Position numbers and translations under genes: made by a program. Under the pieces are notes generated by a model. That model had not been told where the DNA came from. It made no database searches and saw only the letters and a program-made list of their open reading frames with translations. A DNA stretch of 64,000 nt from JAUWVG01 sp964633715 (GTDB lineage Bacteria > Acidobacteriota > Aminicenantia > Aminicenantales > Aminicenantaceae): assembly GCA_964633715.1 (NCBI GenBank), contig CAZWHQ010000008.1, positions 1 through 64,000 on the forward strand. The letters run 5' to 3'. How positions within the stretch are numbered: the stretch's first letter is position 1; the number at the start of each line of letters is the position of its first letter. Positions 16,287 to 24,909 of this stretch are shown piece after piece.

Positions 16287-18446
16287 CTACTCACAATTTT
16301 CATACACATAGACCGATTTTCGAATCTTTATCTGAGGGAGGGACAACGTTAGTAATTTATCCAGGTCCCTTTTCTTTTTTGACTTCAGAATGACCTGTAC
16401 GCGATTCATTCCCCTGACTTTTGATACAGGGGCAAATGCTGGCCCCAATACTTCGACCTGATCAGAAAGTTCTTCAATCAGGGAAAGAAATTTTCTCGAA
16501 TTTTTCGCCAAAATACGTAAATTTTCACCATAAAACAAGATTTCCACCATTGACGCAAATGGAGGATATCTCATCATTCTGCGGTACTGAATCTCTTGAT
16601 CATAGAAGGAAAGATAATCACTATTAGCCGCATGCTCGATGCTGTAATGAGGAGACAAAGATGTCTGAATGAGAAATTCAGATTGCGGCTCTTGTTTTAA
16701 AAAAGACGTCATTTGACTCAGATTTTGAAAAGTTCTCTGGCTTGCTCTAAAGTCAGACATGGAGAGAGAGGTCTCTGGAAAAAGTGCGACCACTAAAGAA
16801 ACCGATGGAATATCTCTTTGGTGCACAAGAAGTTGAGTTCCGAGAAGAATATCAATTTCACCGGCAGAAAAACGCTCTATCACATTTTCCTGTTCTTTCC
16901 TGCTCTTGACAGCATCCAGATTAAATGACGAAATTTTTGCCTGGGGCAAAAACCTGTGCAATTCCTCTTCTATCGCTTCGATTCCAATTCTTTTTCCTAA
17001 AATAATTTTCCTTCCGCATTCCGGACAGCAATCGAGTTTAGGGAGAGTAAATCCACAATAATTGCATATCATTTTTCGTTTATTTTTATGATAGGTCAAT
17101 CCAATATCACAGTTTGCGCACCGAGGGATACTGGAGCAGTGCGAACAGATGAGGAAAGGGGCATACCCGCGGCGATTGAAAAAAATGAGGGCGCGATTAT
17201 TCTGTTTTAAATTATCTAAAATTCGCTGCCGTACGCGTGTATCAATGTTCCATATGTTTGGCCGACATTCGACTAAACGCGTGCGATAGGAAGACTCTTC
17301 CTTGGACAGAGAAACTAAGTATTTTTCCTGATTTGCACAAAAACATCTTTCGACTGACGGTGTCAAAGATCCGTAAATCAACACGGCAGATTCCTGCAAT
17401 GCCCTTATCCAAGCCCCTTGTCTCGCATCATAAGTGGGATTCTCCTTCTGATAATAGGATTCATCTTGTTCTTCATCAACTATAATTAGAGCCAGGTCCT
17501 TGAGTGGAGCGAAGAGGGCTGATCGTGGTCCCACGACAATATGGATGTCGCCCTCCTTGATTCTTTGCCACTCGGTTCCTCTCTGTTTTTGTGTCATCTG
17601 GCTGTGAATGAGAGCCACTCTCTCCCCAAATCGCCTTTTTATTTTGCGAATAAAAACCTCAATAAATGAAATTTCCGGGACCAGAAGAAGAGTAGATTTC
17701 TTCAGCGCTATATTTTTTTTTATAAGATCAAAATAAATCGGTTCTCTTTTTGCAGATGAACCTCTGAGGAAAAAAGGTGAGAATATTTTTTTTCCTATAT
17801 TGGCAGAAATCTGATTGGAAACCTGAAAGAGTTCAGCATCAAGAGAAAAATCTATCTCAAGTTGGGTCGGTATTATTTTTGAAGAGATCTGTGTTTTGTG
17901 CGCTGTCTTTCGGATAGTTTTTTCGATTCTGATAAGGTCTTTTTTCTCCAACCGATTAAGCAGCCCAGAGACATTTTTAAGTCCTGTATTCCTCTTGACA
18001 TATTCCTCTGAATACGAACTCTTCATGTACAGGTTAAGCAGTTTTCTTTCCTCGATAGGAAGTTCATTTTCCTTTAATTCTTTTTTTCCTTTAGGCGTAA
18101 CAATAATTTTCTGTTTACTTTTCAGGACATAACCAAGAGGAAGTGCTGCCTGGAGCAGTTCTCCTACAGAGGAATAATAGTACTCGCTCAACTTTTGCGC
18201 GAATAGAAGTATCGATGGAGAAAAAATCGGATTTTTATCAAGAACTTCAAGAATCTCCTTGATTTTTAAAGTCGTTGTTGGGCGGCGTTTTTTGAGTCCA
18301 AGAATAAATCCAGTAAGTGTTCTGTTATGAAAAGAGACAAGAACACGTGAACCTACATCAGCTTTATCTGCCCAGACCCCCGGCACTTCATATAAAAATT
18401 TTTGGTTTATGGGGAGAGGAAGAACGATTTCAGCGTATAATTTCAT
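16287..18446 (-). CDS. priA: Primosomal protein N' (PriA) homologue with degenerate helicase motifs
   Basis: Replication-restart protein of 719 residues. The N-terminal DNA-binding domain (GSRVLVSFHNRTLTGFILG), the zinc-binding cysteines (CSHC, CANC, CNYC, CPEC around 428-475) and the DFRASQRTFQ segment are all PriA. The ATPase motifs are not intact. Where Walker A GVTGSGKTEVY is expected the protein has RGSSAKREPIYF. DEEH is DEEQ. The motif VI region RTFQLLTQVAGRAGR reads RTFQNLSQMTSFLK. I checked both codon by codon. It may bind forks and recruit the primosome without unwinding, as inferred for helicase-less PriA of actinobacteria. Last gene of the asd-like to priA operon; it overlaps udg by four bases. 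Confidence 0.88.
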   Translation of the reverse strand: MKLYAEIVLPLPINQKFLYEVPGVWADKADVGSRVLVSFHNRTLTGFILGLKKRRPTTTLKIKEILEVLDKNPIFSPSILLFAQKLSEYYYSSVGELLQAALPLGYVLKSKQKIIVTPKGKKELKENELPIEERKLLNLYMKSSYSEEYVKRNTGLKNVSGLLNRLEKKDLIRIEKTIRKTAHKTQISSKIIPTQLEIDFSLDAELFQVSNQISANIGKKIFSPFFLRGSSAKREPIYFDLIKKNIALKKSTLLLVPEISFIEVFIRKIKRRFGERVALIHSQMTQKQRGTEWQRIKEGDIHIVVGPRSALFAPLKDLALIIVDEEQDESYYQKENPTYDARQGAWIRALQESAVLIYGSLTPSVERCFCANQEKYLVSLSKEESSYRTRLVECRPNIWNIDTRVRQRILDNLKQNNRALIFFNRRGYAPFLICSHCSSIPRCANCDIGLTYHKNKRKMICNYCGFTLPKLDCCPECGRKIILGKRIGIEAIEEELHRFLPQAKISSFNLDAVKSRKEQENVIERFSAGEIDILLGTQLLVHQRDIPSVSLVVALFPETSLSMSDFRASQRTFQNLSQMTSFLKQEPQSEFLIQTSLSPHYSIEHAANSDYLSFYDQEIQYRRMMRYPPFASMVEILFYGENLRILAKNSRKFLSLIEELSDQVEVLGPAFAPVSKVRGMNRVQVILKSKKKRDLDKLLTLSLPQIKIRKSVYVYENCE

Positions 18447-19090
18447 TTTTTGCCCAGGAAGACCATTACTTTCTGCATGTCCTCCCAGACCATCTTTCGG
18501 AGTATTCTGTTGCCCTCGTTTCTGATCAGATAGGAAGGATGAAAGGTTGGCATGACCTTGATCCCCTGAAAATCATAAAAATCCCCCCTCAAGGCTGTCA
18601 TACTGAGATTTGATTGAATAAAAAAACTTGCAGCCACCTTCCCCAAGGTGACGATAACTTTGGGATTAATGAGTTCTATCTGACTCAATAAATAATCTTT
18701 ACAGCTGTCCATTTCTTCTTTATGGGGATTCCTGTTGTTTGGAGGTCTGCATTTGACTATATTTGTGATATAAACCTCATTTCTCTGGAATTTCATGGCA
18801 TTTATGATTTTTGTCAATAACTGACCTGCCCGACCCACAAAAGGCCGTCCTTGAACATCCTCATCATGACCTGGAGCTTCCCCAACAAACATAATATTTG
18901 TCTTGATGTTGCCTTCACCAGGAACGACATGTTTACGGGTTTCAGCCAAAGCACACAATCGGCATTTGAGTATTTTTTGCTCTAAGGAGAGGAAAGGAGA
19001 CTCCAACGTGAAAAACTCCACTCCGATCTGGGAAAAATATCTCAACCGTTCCTCAAGGCTGGTTACGATTTTTTCAGCTCTGTTGTCCAA
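18443..19090 (-). CDS. Uracil-DNA glycosylase, family 4/5-like, Fe-S type
   Basis: Removes uracil from DNA in base excision repair. The 215-residue protein has motif GEAPGHDEDVQGRPFVGRAGQLL (about 69-91), the four Fe-S cysteines (CRLC near 40-43, KCRPP near 113, SCKDY near 128) and the active-site HPSYL near 186. An N-terminal extension of ~35 residues precedes the first cysteine pair. It overlaps both coaBC (17 bp) and priA (4 bp), so it is embedded in the operon. Family 4 is the best match by length and motif spacing. Confidence 0.92.
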   Translation of the reverse strand: MDNRAEKIVTSLEERLRYFSQIGVEFFTLESPFLSLEQKILKCRLCALAETRKHVVPGEGNIKTNIMFVGEAPGHDEDVQGRPFVGRAGQLLTKIINAMKFQRNEVYITNIVKCRPPNNRNPHKEEMDSCKDYLLSQIELINPKVIVTLGKVAASFFIQSNLSMTALRGDFYDFQGIKVMPTFHPSYLIRNEGNRILRKMVWEDMQKVMVFLGKK

Positions 19091-20267
19091 TGATTTTCTC
19101 TATTTCATCCAGAATAATTCGGCTTATCTCTAGTTTACTTTTTTTGTCTGTGTGGAGCGCTCGGCCATCGGGGAAAAAAAGGCTGACTTTATTGTCTTCG
19201 ACATCAAAACCAATACCTTCTTTACTTACATCGTTAGCAACTATTAAATCCAGTTTTTTCTTTTTTAACTTCATATGAGCATTCTGTTCGACGTTCTCAG
19301 TCTCTGCGGCAAAGCCCACAAAAATTTGATTTTTCTTTGTCCGAGACGATTGACTTAAAATATCCACGGTTGGAACAAGCTGGATATTTTCAGTGGATAA
19401 AGGTTTTTTCACTTTTTGTTTCATCTTGTCCGCAAACATTAAATCAGAAACAGCCGCAGCCATAATCAGGATATCTGCATCCTGCATTGAATCCAGGACA
19501 GCCTGATTCATTTCCAGGGCTGATTGGACCTGGAGGCACTTCACATCCCGGGGCGGAAAAAGATGTGTAGGTCCTGTTATGAGAATCACATTTGCACCAC
19601 GTTTGTGGGCCTCACTGGCCAGTTCAAAACCCATTTTTCCAGAAGAACGGTTTGAAATAAAGCGTACAGGATCCAAGTACTCTCGAGTGGGGCCAGCTGT
19701 CACAACAATCTTCTTCCCTTTCAATCTCCGGGTTGTATGGAGGATTCCCAGGCTGTCTTTCACTATTTTCCCTGGAGAAGTCAGCCTTCCCCATCCTTCT
19801 TCTTCGCAAGCTAAATAGCCCTTTTCGGGCTCTACAAAATGTACGCCCTGAGATCGTAATTTTTGTATATTTTTTTGTGTCTGCTTATGGAAATACATGG
19901 CCTCATTCATGGCGGGAGCAATGAGGACCGGGGAACGGACTGCGAGGTAAAATGTCGAAAGAAAATCATCGGCAATTCCTCCAGCCAGTTTTCCAATCAT
20001 GTTTGCTGTAGCCGGTGCAATGACTAAAAGAGCCATATCTTTGGCCAGCTCCACATGGCTGATTTTTTCAGAAGTTCTTTCTTCAAAAGAATCAATAAAA
20101 ACCTTTTGGCCCGAAAGAGCGCTGAACAGGAGAGGTGATATCATATGTGTGGCATTTTTCGTCATTAAAACTTGGACACGATAACCGTTTTTCTGGAAAC
20201 CCCGCAGAATATCGCAGGATTTGTAGATACTGATAGAGGAACAAATCCCAAGGACGATTGTCTGCAT
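19074..20267 (-). CDS. coaBC: Bifunctional phosphopantothenoylcysteine decarboxylase/synthetase CoaBC
   Basis: Two consecutive steps of coenzyme A synthesis: CTP-dependent joining of cysteine to 4'-phosphopantothenate, then flavin-dependent decarboxylation. The 397-residue protein has the CoaC flavoprotein domain (about 1-175; VLGICSSISIYKS, substrate loop APAMNEAMYFHKQTQKN) and the CoaB domain (about 183-395; VTAGPTREYLDPVRFISNRSSGKMGF, AAAVSDL, VGFAAETEN). I start at ATG 20267 because AAAGGAGG directly precedes it at 20274-20281. Upstream codons lie inside gmk. gmk ends 11 bp upstream, with no rpoZ between. Confidence 0.94.
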   Translation of the reverse strand: MQTIVLGICSSISIYKSCDILRGFQKNGYRVQVLMTKNATHMISPLLFSALSGQKVFIDSFEERTSEKISHVELAKDMALLVIAPATANMIGKLAGGIADDFLSTFYLAVRSPVLIAPAMNEAMYFHKQTQKNIQKLRSQGVHFVEPEKGYLACEEEGWGRLTSPGKIVKDSLGILHTTRRLKGKKIVVTAGPTREYLDPVRFISNRSSGKMGFELASEAHKRGANVILITGPTHLFPPRDVKCLQVQSALEMNQAVLDSMQDADILIMAAAVSDLMFADKMKQKVKKPLSTENIQLVPTVDILSQSSRTKKNQIFVGFAAETENVEQNAHMKLKKKKLDLIVANDVSKEGIGFDVEDNKVSLFFPDGRALHTDKKSKLEISRIILDEIEKIIGQQS

Positions 20268-20278
20268 TACGGCCTCCT

Positions 20279-20884
20279 TTATTCTTCCCCTGAAAAAGAT
20301 TTTAAAATAGTTTCGATCTTCTCCTGTGGAACCTCGACAGGACGCCCTGCTGAACAAACTAGAACTAAAAGAGCGTTCAAGGCCTCCTCCAGCCGTTCAT
20401 TGATGATAACAAAATCAAACTCAGTGTAACACTGGATTTCCTTCTTTGCCACCTTGAGTCGTTGTTCAATCGTTTCCAAAGTCTCATCTCCCCGTTGGAT
20501 CAGCCTTTTTTTAAGTTCATGGAATTCTGGCGGGAAGATAAAAATCAAGATGGCCTTTGGATCATACTTTTTTATCTGCCTTGCTCCTTGAATATCCACA
20601 TCCAGAATTAATCCGTTTTGAGTCTCTTTTTGTTCGATTTCATGGAAACTTGTCCCATAATAAAACTCATGGACTTTAGCCCATTCTACAAAAACATGTT
20701 TTTGGATTTTAAGTTTAAATTCCGCCTCGGTCACAAAATAATAATCTTTCCCCTCAACCTCTGAATCCCTTTTTTTTCTCGTTGTATAAGAGACAGAGAA
20801 GGCTAAATTATCTACCTCTTCGATAACTCGTTTGACAAGCGTCGTTTTCCCACATCCGGAGGGGCCGGAAATGACAATCAGCAT
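20279..20884 (-). CDS. gmk: Guanylate kinase
   Basis: Phosphorylates GMP to GDP. The 201-residue product has P-loop ISGPSGCGKTTL (5-16), the GMP-binding SVSYTTRKKRDSEVEGKDYYFV (about 32-53) and the Asp-containing LILDVDIQGARQI. Length and motifs are normal. It sits 18 bp after yicC and 11 bp before coaBC in the usual yicC-gmk-coaBC order. Confidence 0.96.
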   Translation of the reverse strand: MLIVISGPSGCGKTTLVKRVIEEVDNLAFSVSYTTRKKRDSEVEGKDYYFVTEAEFKLKIQKHVFVEWAKVHEFYYGTSFHEIEQKETQNGLILDVDIQGARQIKKYDPKAILIFIFPPEFHELKKRLIQRGDETLETIEQRLKVAKKEIQCYTEFDFVIINERLEEALNALLVLVCSAGRPVEVPQEKIETILKSFSGEE

Positions 20885-20902
20885 CGATTAAAACCTCTCT
20901 GT

Positions 20903-21781
20903 TCACTCAAGATTTTGGACTTGCTGCCTAATACTTTCCACTTCTCCTTTGATAGCAAGACCGTATTTAACAATCCTTTTATCTTGAGCCTTGGAATTAA
21001 TTGTATTCGCTTCCCGAAACAATTCCTGTGCTAAAAAATCCATATTTTTTCCCACTGCTTCTTGTCTTTCTGGAGAGAGGAGTTCGTTAAAATGGTCAAT
21101 GTGACAGTTCAATCTGGCTATTTCCTCAGACAGATCATACCGCTGTGCATAATAGGCGACTTCTGAGGTCATTTTTTCTTCTGAAAGTTGTGTCTCATGC
21201 CCCAATTCCTTCAACCGTTCTCTCAATTTAATCTGGATCTGATGTGGCTGTTTTTTAGCAAGAATTTCCACTTTCCTTAAAACTCGTTGGAGATTCCTAA
21301 GATGTCCGACAATCTCTTTCTTGAGCAGGCGGCCCTCTTTTGCTCTTCCTTTGATGAGCTCATCCAATGTTTTCGAAAAGCAGTCCTCCAGAAAGACAAT
21401 GTCTTCTTTTGAAAATTTCTTTCTCCTCAGCTGAACAACATGAGGAAGATTAAATAAGTTTTCAATATTTAAACTCACATTTTTCAACGTCCGGGCAGAA
21501 ATATTTTGAAATGACAAAAGGATTTTAGCTAAAACTTCCTCATTGATAATCAGATCTAATTTTGTAGAATCCAAAAAGTCCAGTTCTATATGAACCTCTA
21601 TTCGACCTCTTGAAATTCTATCCTGAGAGATCTTCCGGAATTTATTCTCGAGCTCTTTGCTCTGACTTCCCCGATAATTCCAGTCGAAAAATCTATGATT
21701 CAGAGAACGGACACTCATTTTGACTGAAAGAGATTTAGAATGAAATATTTTCTCTGCAAAACCGGTCATACTTTGAATCAC
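20903..21781 (-). CDS. yicC: YicC family endoribonuclease
   Basis: The 292-residue protein matches the YicC family: N-terminal MIQSMTGFAEK, SVRSLNHRFFDWNYR (about 25-39), and the C-terminal DUF1732 segment with SPERQEAVGKNMDFLAQELFREANTINSKAQD. E. coli YicC has been described as an endoribonuclease affecting RyhB turnover. The role here is by homology only. It is placed directly before gmk, as in many bacteria, and overlaps the ABC transporter gene by four bases. Confidence 0.92.
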   Translation of the reverse strand: MIQSMTGFAEKIFHSKSLSVKMSVRSLNHRFFDWNYRGSQSKELENKFRKISQDRISRGRIEVHIELDFLDSTKLDLIINEEVLAKILLSFQNISARTLKNVSLNIENLFNLPHVVQLRRKKFSKEDIVFLEDCFSKTLDELIKGRAKEGRLLKKEIVGHLRNLQRVLRKVEILAKKQPHQIQIKLRERLKELGHETQLSEEKMTSEVAYYAQRYDLSEEIARLNCHIDHFNELLSPERQEAVGKNMDFLAQELFREANTINSKAQDKRIVKYGLAIKGEVESIRQQVQNLE

Positions 21782-23580
21782 GTCACTTCCTCCTTTCCTT
21801 CAGGAAATTGCAGATCATACAATTTTTTATAGATGCCGTCCTCTCGGCAGAGTTGTTGATGAGTTCCCGTTTCAACAATTTTCCCCCTGTCTACAACCAA
21901 TATTTTATTTGCATTCCTGATTGTGGAAAGACGGTGAGCGATGACAATGGCGGTCCTGTCTTTCAGGACATTGGTTAAAGCTGTTTGAATTAATCGTTCA
22001 GATTCGGAGTCCAAGGCAGATGTCGCCTCATCGAGGATAAGAATGGGAGGATTTTTAATAAGCGCTCGTGCAAGAGCAAGACGCTGCCTTTGGCCGCTGG
22101 AGAGAAGCGCCCCTTTTTCTCCGATAGTGGAGTCATATCCTTGAGGCAGTTCCTCAATAAAATCATGGGCTTCGGCAGCCTTGGCTGATTCGATGATTTT
22201 CTCCAAAGTTATCTCCTCGAGACCATAGGCAATGTTATTCCGGACAGTGTCATTAAAGAGAATAAGTTCTTGAGTCACAAGCCCAATCTGAGACCGCAGT
22301 GACACCAAGCTGACGTCCCGGATATCAATGCCGTCAATAAAGATTTTTCCTGCTGTCGGCTCATAAAAACGTGAGATCAGATTAATGATTGTCGTCTTCC
22401 CAGAACCGCTCAATCCCACAAGAGCCACCATCTCAGTCGGTTTGACTTCAAAATTCACATTCTCAAGGACAGACCTAGCCTCATCATAGGTGAAGGACAC
22501 ATCCTCAAATTTAACATATCCTTTTATGGAGGAAAGAGGGCGGGCCTCCGGGCTGTCTATAATCTTTGGTGGGCACTCAATAACCTCATTTATCCTTTGA
22601 TAAGAAACCAACCCTTGTTGAATCATAACATTGGCCCGGCTCAACTTCTTGATGGGTGTATAAGAATAAAAGATGGCCACCAAAAATGCCGTAAAATCTC
22701 CAGGACTGATAGCTCCACTAGCGATTCTTGTCATCCCCACAAGAAGGATGAAGGCCCCTACAATGCTACCAAAAAATTCCATAAACGGAGAACTTAAACT
22801 TCCCACCCAAGCCAGCTTCATGCTTGTCCTAAAATACTCCTGTGTCGCCCGAAAAAATTTCTTCAGTTCGAATTTCTCCATAGTAAAAGCTTTGACGATT
22901 TTGTTACCCGTAATCGTCTCATGGATGAGGTTGTATATTTCAGACATTTTAATCTGATTTTGTTTACCGCGTCTTTTAAGGTATTTACTGAAGATTGCCA
23001 GCGGGACCCCTGCCAGGGGAACTATTACAAAAAAAGCTATGGCCAAATGCCAATCCTTGTAAAAGATGAAAATGAGAAGAGCCAGCAGTACAAAACTTTC
23101 TTGAATGAAGTCTTTCATGCTTCCCGTAAGAGACTCCTGCACTTTGTCCACATCGCTGGTCAGGCGGGTCATGAGATTTCCCGTAGCCGTGTTATCAAAA
23201 TAAATTGAAGATTGGTACATCAAGTGTTCAAAGAGATCATCTCTCAATTTTTTCACTGCTTTAAACCCGATTGATTTCATGAAATAGGATGAAAGAAACG
23301 TGAACAATCCCTTCCCAAAGATGACAATCACAAGCAGGATAGGAATAAAAACCTCAAGCTGTTTCTGGGTGATATCAAAGACATTAAAAACAAACTTAAT
23401 TAAACCGGTTTTTTCGGCAACCATTGCCTCTGAAAAAGACAGCATGTCATCGATAATCGGTTGAATCAAATCAACAAAAAGGTAAGTAAAAAAAGCCACA
23501 AACAGAGTAAAAAGGAATGACAAAATTAACCTTCGTCTCTCCTTAAAAGCCAGCCTGAACAGTTCAAAAATATCTCTCAT
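21778..23580 (-). CDS. msbA: MsbA-like ABC exporter (fused permease-ATPase), probable lipid flippase
   Basis: Half-transporter of 600 residues: six membrane helices within about residues 1-310, then one ABC ATPase with Walker A LVGLSGSGKTTI (about 377-388), signature LSSGQRQRLALARAL, Walker B ILILDEATSALD and the H-loop IAHRLSTI. Architecture and length match MsbA/lipid A exporters, although substrate is not defined by sequence and multidrug exporters look alike. I start at ATG 23580. An ORF extension to 23628 lies inside the upstream gene. It sits 4 bp after the asd-like gene. Confidence 0.85.
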   Translation of the reverse strand: MRDIFELFRLAFKERRRLILSFLFTLFVAFFTYLFVDLIQPIIDDMLSFSEAMVAEKTGLIKFVFNVFDITQKQLEVFIPILLVIVIFGKGLFTFLSSYFMKSIGFKAVKKLRDDLFEHLMYQSSIYFDNTATGNLMTRLTSDVDKVQESLTGSMKDFIQESFVLLALLIFIFYKDWHLAIAFFVIVPLAGVPLAIFSKYLKRRGKQNQIKMSEIYNLIHETITGNKIVKAFTMEKFELKKFFRATQEYFRTSMKLAWVGSLSSPFMEFFGSIVGAFILLVGMTRIASGAISPGDFTAFLVAIFYSYTPIKKLSRANVMIQQGLVSYQRINEVIECPPKIIDSPEARPLSSIKGYVKFEDVSFTYDEARSVLENVNFEVKPTEMVALVGLSGSGKTTIINLISRFYEPTAGKIFIDGIDIRDVSLVSLRSQIGLVTQELILFNDTVRNNIAYGLEEITLEKIIESAKAAEAHDFIEELPQGYDSTIGEKGALLSSGQRQRLALARALIKNPPILILDEATSALDSESERLIQTALTNVLKDRTAIVIAHRLSTIRNANKILVVDRGKIVETGTHQQLCREDGIYKKLYDLQFPEGKEEVT

Positions 23581-23584
23581 GGTA

Positions 23585-24610
23585 TCAAGTGCTCCGGCAC
23601 AACATATTTCGAGCGATTTCAATGGCATTCAAAGCCGTTCCCATTGTTAAGTTATCCGCTGCAGTCCAAATCCAGAAACTATTGGGAAAGGATTTTTCTT
23701 TTTTGATTTGACTGACATAGATTTGTTCTTTTCCTGCAACCGAAACGGAGGACACAGGACAGGCTGTTGATGGCGGCAAAAACTTAAAATAAGATGACTG
23801 TTCAAATAAATTTTCCAAATGCCGAATATCTGTTTTTTTGTCCAGTTCGAAGTAGGTTAAAATCGAATAGGTATGAAACACAGGCGCTTGTACAAAAGAA
23901 AGAGACAAGGGAAAACTTTTATTATCGAGGACTCTGCAGATTTCCTGTTTAACCTGTTTTTCCTTGAGTGCAAATCCACTATTGTCAGTTTTTCCTATCT
24001 GAGAAAGAAGATTGAAGGCGACCTGAGCCTTAAACACTTTTTTAGAGATTGCCGCTCCATTCATAATATCCAGGCTTTGATTCGCCAGTTCACCTATCCC
24101 CGGCTCTCCGAGTGCCGATGCGGGTTGAAGTATGGTTGCTATCGCTTTATTTACTCCAAATTCTGACAACAGGACAGCAAACAAATGAGAGAGGACGATA
24201 GTCACGGAATGGGGATTGGCGATCAATTTCGGATTTTCCTTTCTGATTATAAAATCGTTAATTCCTGCCACTACAACCGGGATTTTTGTGTTCGTATTAA
24301 ATGCTTCACTCAAATCAATGGCCCTGAAACCTAGAGTGGATACAAGCGTTCCATATCTTTTATTGATTTTTTTATCGGCTGCAAAAAACACAAGGTCTTT
24401 GTGCTTGAGGGACTCTTCATTGAGTGGAGAAATCACCCTCGGTTCTCCCTGAAATTCCGTCAGCTTACTGTATTCTTCTTCCACTTCGGGATCAAAAAAA
24501 TCCATGCTCATGTTGGGAAATATTTCTTTTCTCAATACACTCTTAATTTCTTTTCCTTGAAGTGAATTTGTACCGATAAGAGCCATCCGGATTATTTTTT
24601 GCTGTTTCAT
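23585..24610 (-). CDS. Aspartate-semialdehyde dehydrogenase-like protein lacking the catalytic cysteine (Usg-1-like)
   Basis: The 341-residue protein has the Asd/Usg fold: N-terminal NAD-binding strand ALIGTNSLQGKEI, IDLSEAF, and a dimerisation domain with VFHTYSI and the C-terminal WTAADNLTMGTALNAIEIA that normally reads WVVGDNLRKGAALNAVQIA. At the active site the usual ANPNCST reads ANPHSVT, so Cys is replaced by Ser. I checked the codons near 24210. It is therefore probably not a working dehydrogenase and resembles E. coli Usg-1, a homologue without the cysteine. It is the first gene of a seven-gene operon with a good promoter 37 bp upstream. Function unknown. Confidence 0.8.
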   Translation of the reverse strand: MKQQKIIRMALIGTNSLQGKEIKSVLRKEIFPNMSMDFFDPEVEEEYSKLTEFQGEPRVISPLNEESLKHKDLVFFAADKKINKRYGTLVSTLGFRAIDLSEAFNTNTKIPVVVAGINDFIIRKENPKLIANPHSVTIVLSHLFAVLLSEFGVNKAIATILQPASALGEPGIGELANQSLDIMNGAAISKKVFKAQVAFNLLSQIGKTDNSGFALKEKQVKQEICRVLDNKSFPLSLSFVQAPVFHTYSILTYFELDKKTDIRHLENLFEQSSYFKFLPPSTACPVSSVSVAGKEQIYVSQIKKEKSFPNSFWIWTAADNLTMGTALNAIEIARNMLCRST

Positions 24611-24646
24611 AGAGAGAAGCTGTTCCTCTGAGAATCTTTAAAGTGC

Positions 24647-24675
24647 AGAATAGCATAATGCCCCCCCTATTTCAA
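24647..24675 (-). promoter_or_regulatory. Sigma-70-type promoter for the asd-like to priA operon
   Basis: Read on the minus strand: -35 TTGAAA (24675-24670), a 17-bp spacer, and -10 TATTCT (24652-24647). Transcription would start near 24640 and give a ~30-nt leader carrying GAGGAA before ATG 24610. The spacing is ideal and four or more consensus positions match in each box. Confidence 0.65.
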
Positions 24676-24784
24676 TTTGACTCATGCGAAAATCCCTTTA
24701 AACTGTTACGCAGGGGATGTTTCTTGGGTTCATTTTTCATATTTTTACGGAAAAAGTAGTTATTTTAAAAAGTAGTTTTTTCAA

Positions 24785-24813
24785 TTGACATTGTACAGGG
24801 AGAAAATTATACT
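24785..24813 (+). promoter_or_regulatory. Near-consensus sigma-70 promoter of tRNA-Phe
   Basis: TTGACA at 24785-24790 (perfect -35), a 17-bp spacer, and TATACT at 24808-24813 (-10, 5 of 6). Predicted start near 24820 leaves a ~10-nt 5' leader before the mature tRNA at 24831, typical of a stable-RNA gene. It is the strongest promoter match I see in the window. Confidence 0.85.
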
Positions 24814-24830
24814 TAGAAACCAAGTTCAGC

Positions 24831-24903
24831 GGCGAGGTAGCTCAGTCGGTAGAGCGAGAGACTGAAAATCTCTGCGTCGGCGGTTCGATTCCGTCCCTCG
24901 CCA
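24831..24903 (+). tRNA. tRNA-Phe (GAA)
   Basis: A 73-nt cloverleaf. The acceptor stem GGCGAGG (24831-24837) pairs with CCTCGCC (24896-24902), with discriminator A at 24903. The D loop carries AGCTCAGTCGGTAGAGC, the anticodon arm AGAGA-CTGAAAA-TCTCT gives anticodon GAA, and the T arm is CGGTTCGATTCCG. CCA is not encoded and must be added. It lies between the asd-like operon and galU, only 6 bp from the galU stop, which is transcribed towards it. Confidence 0.97.
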
Positions 24904-24909
24904 TTCCCC

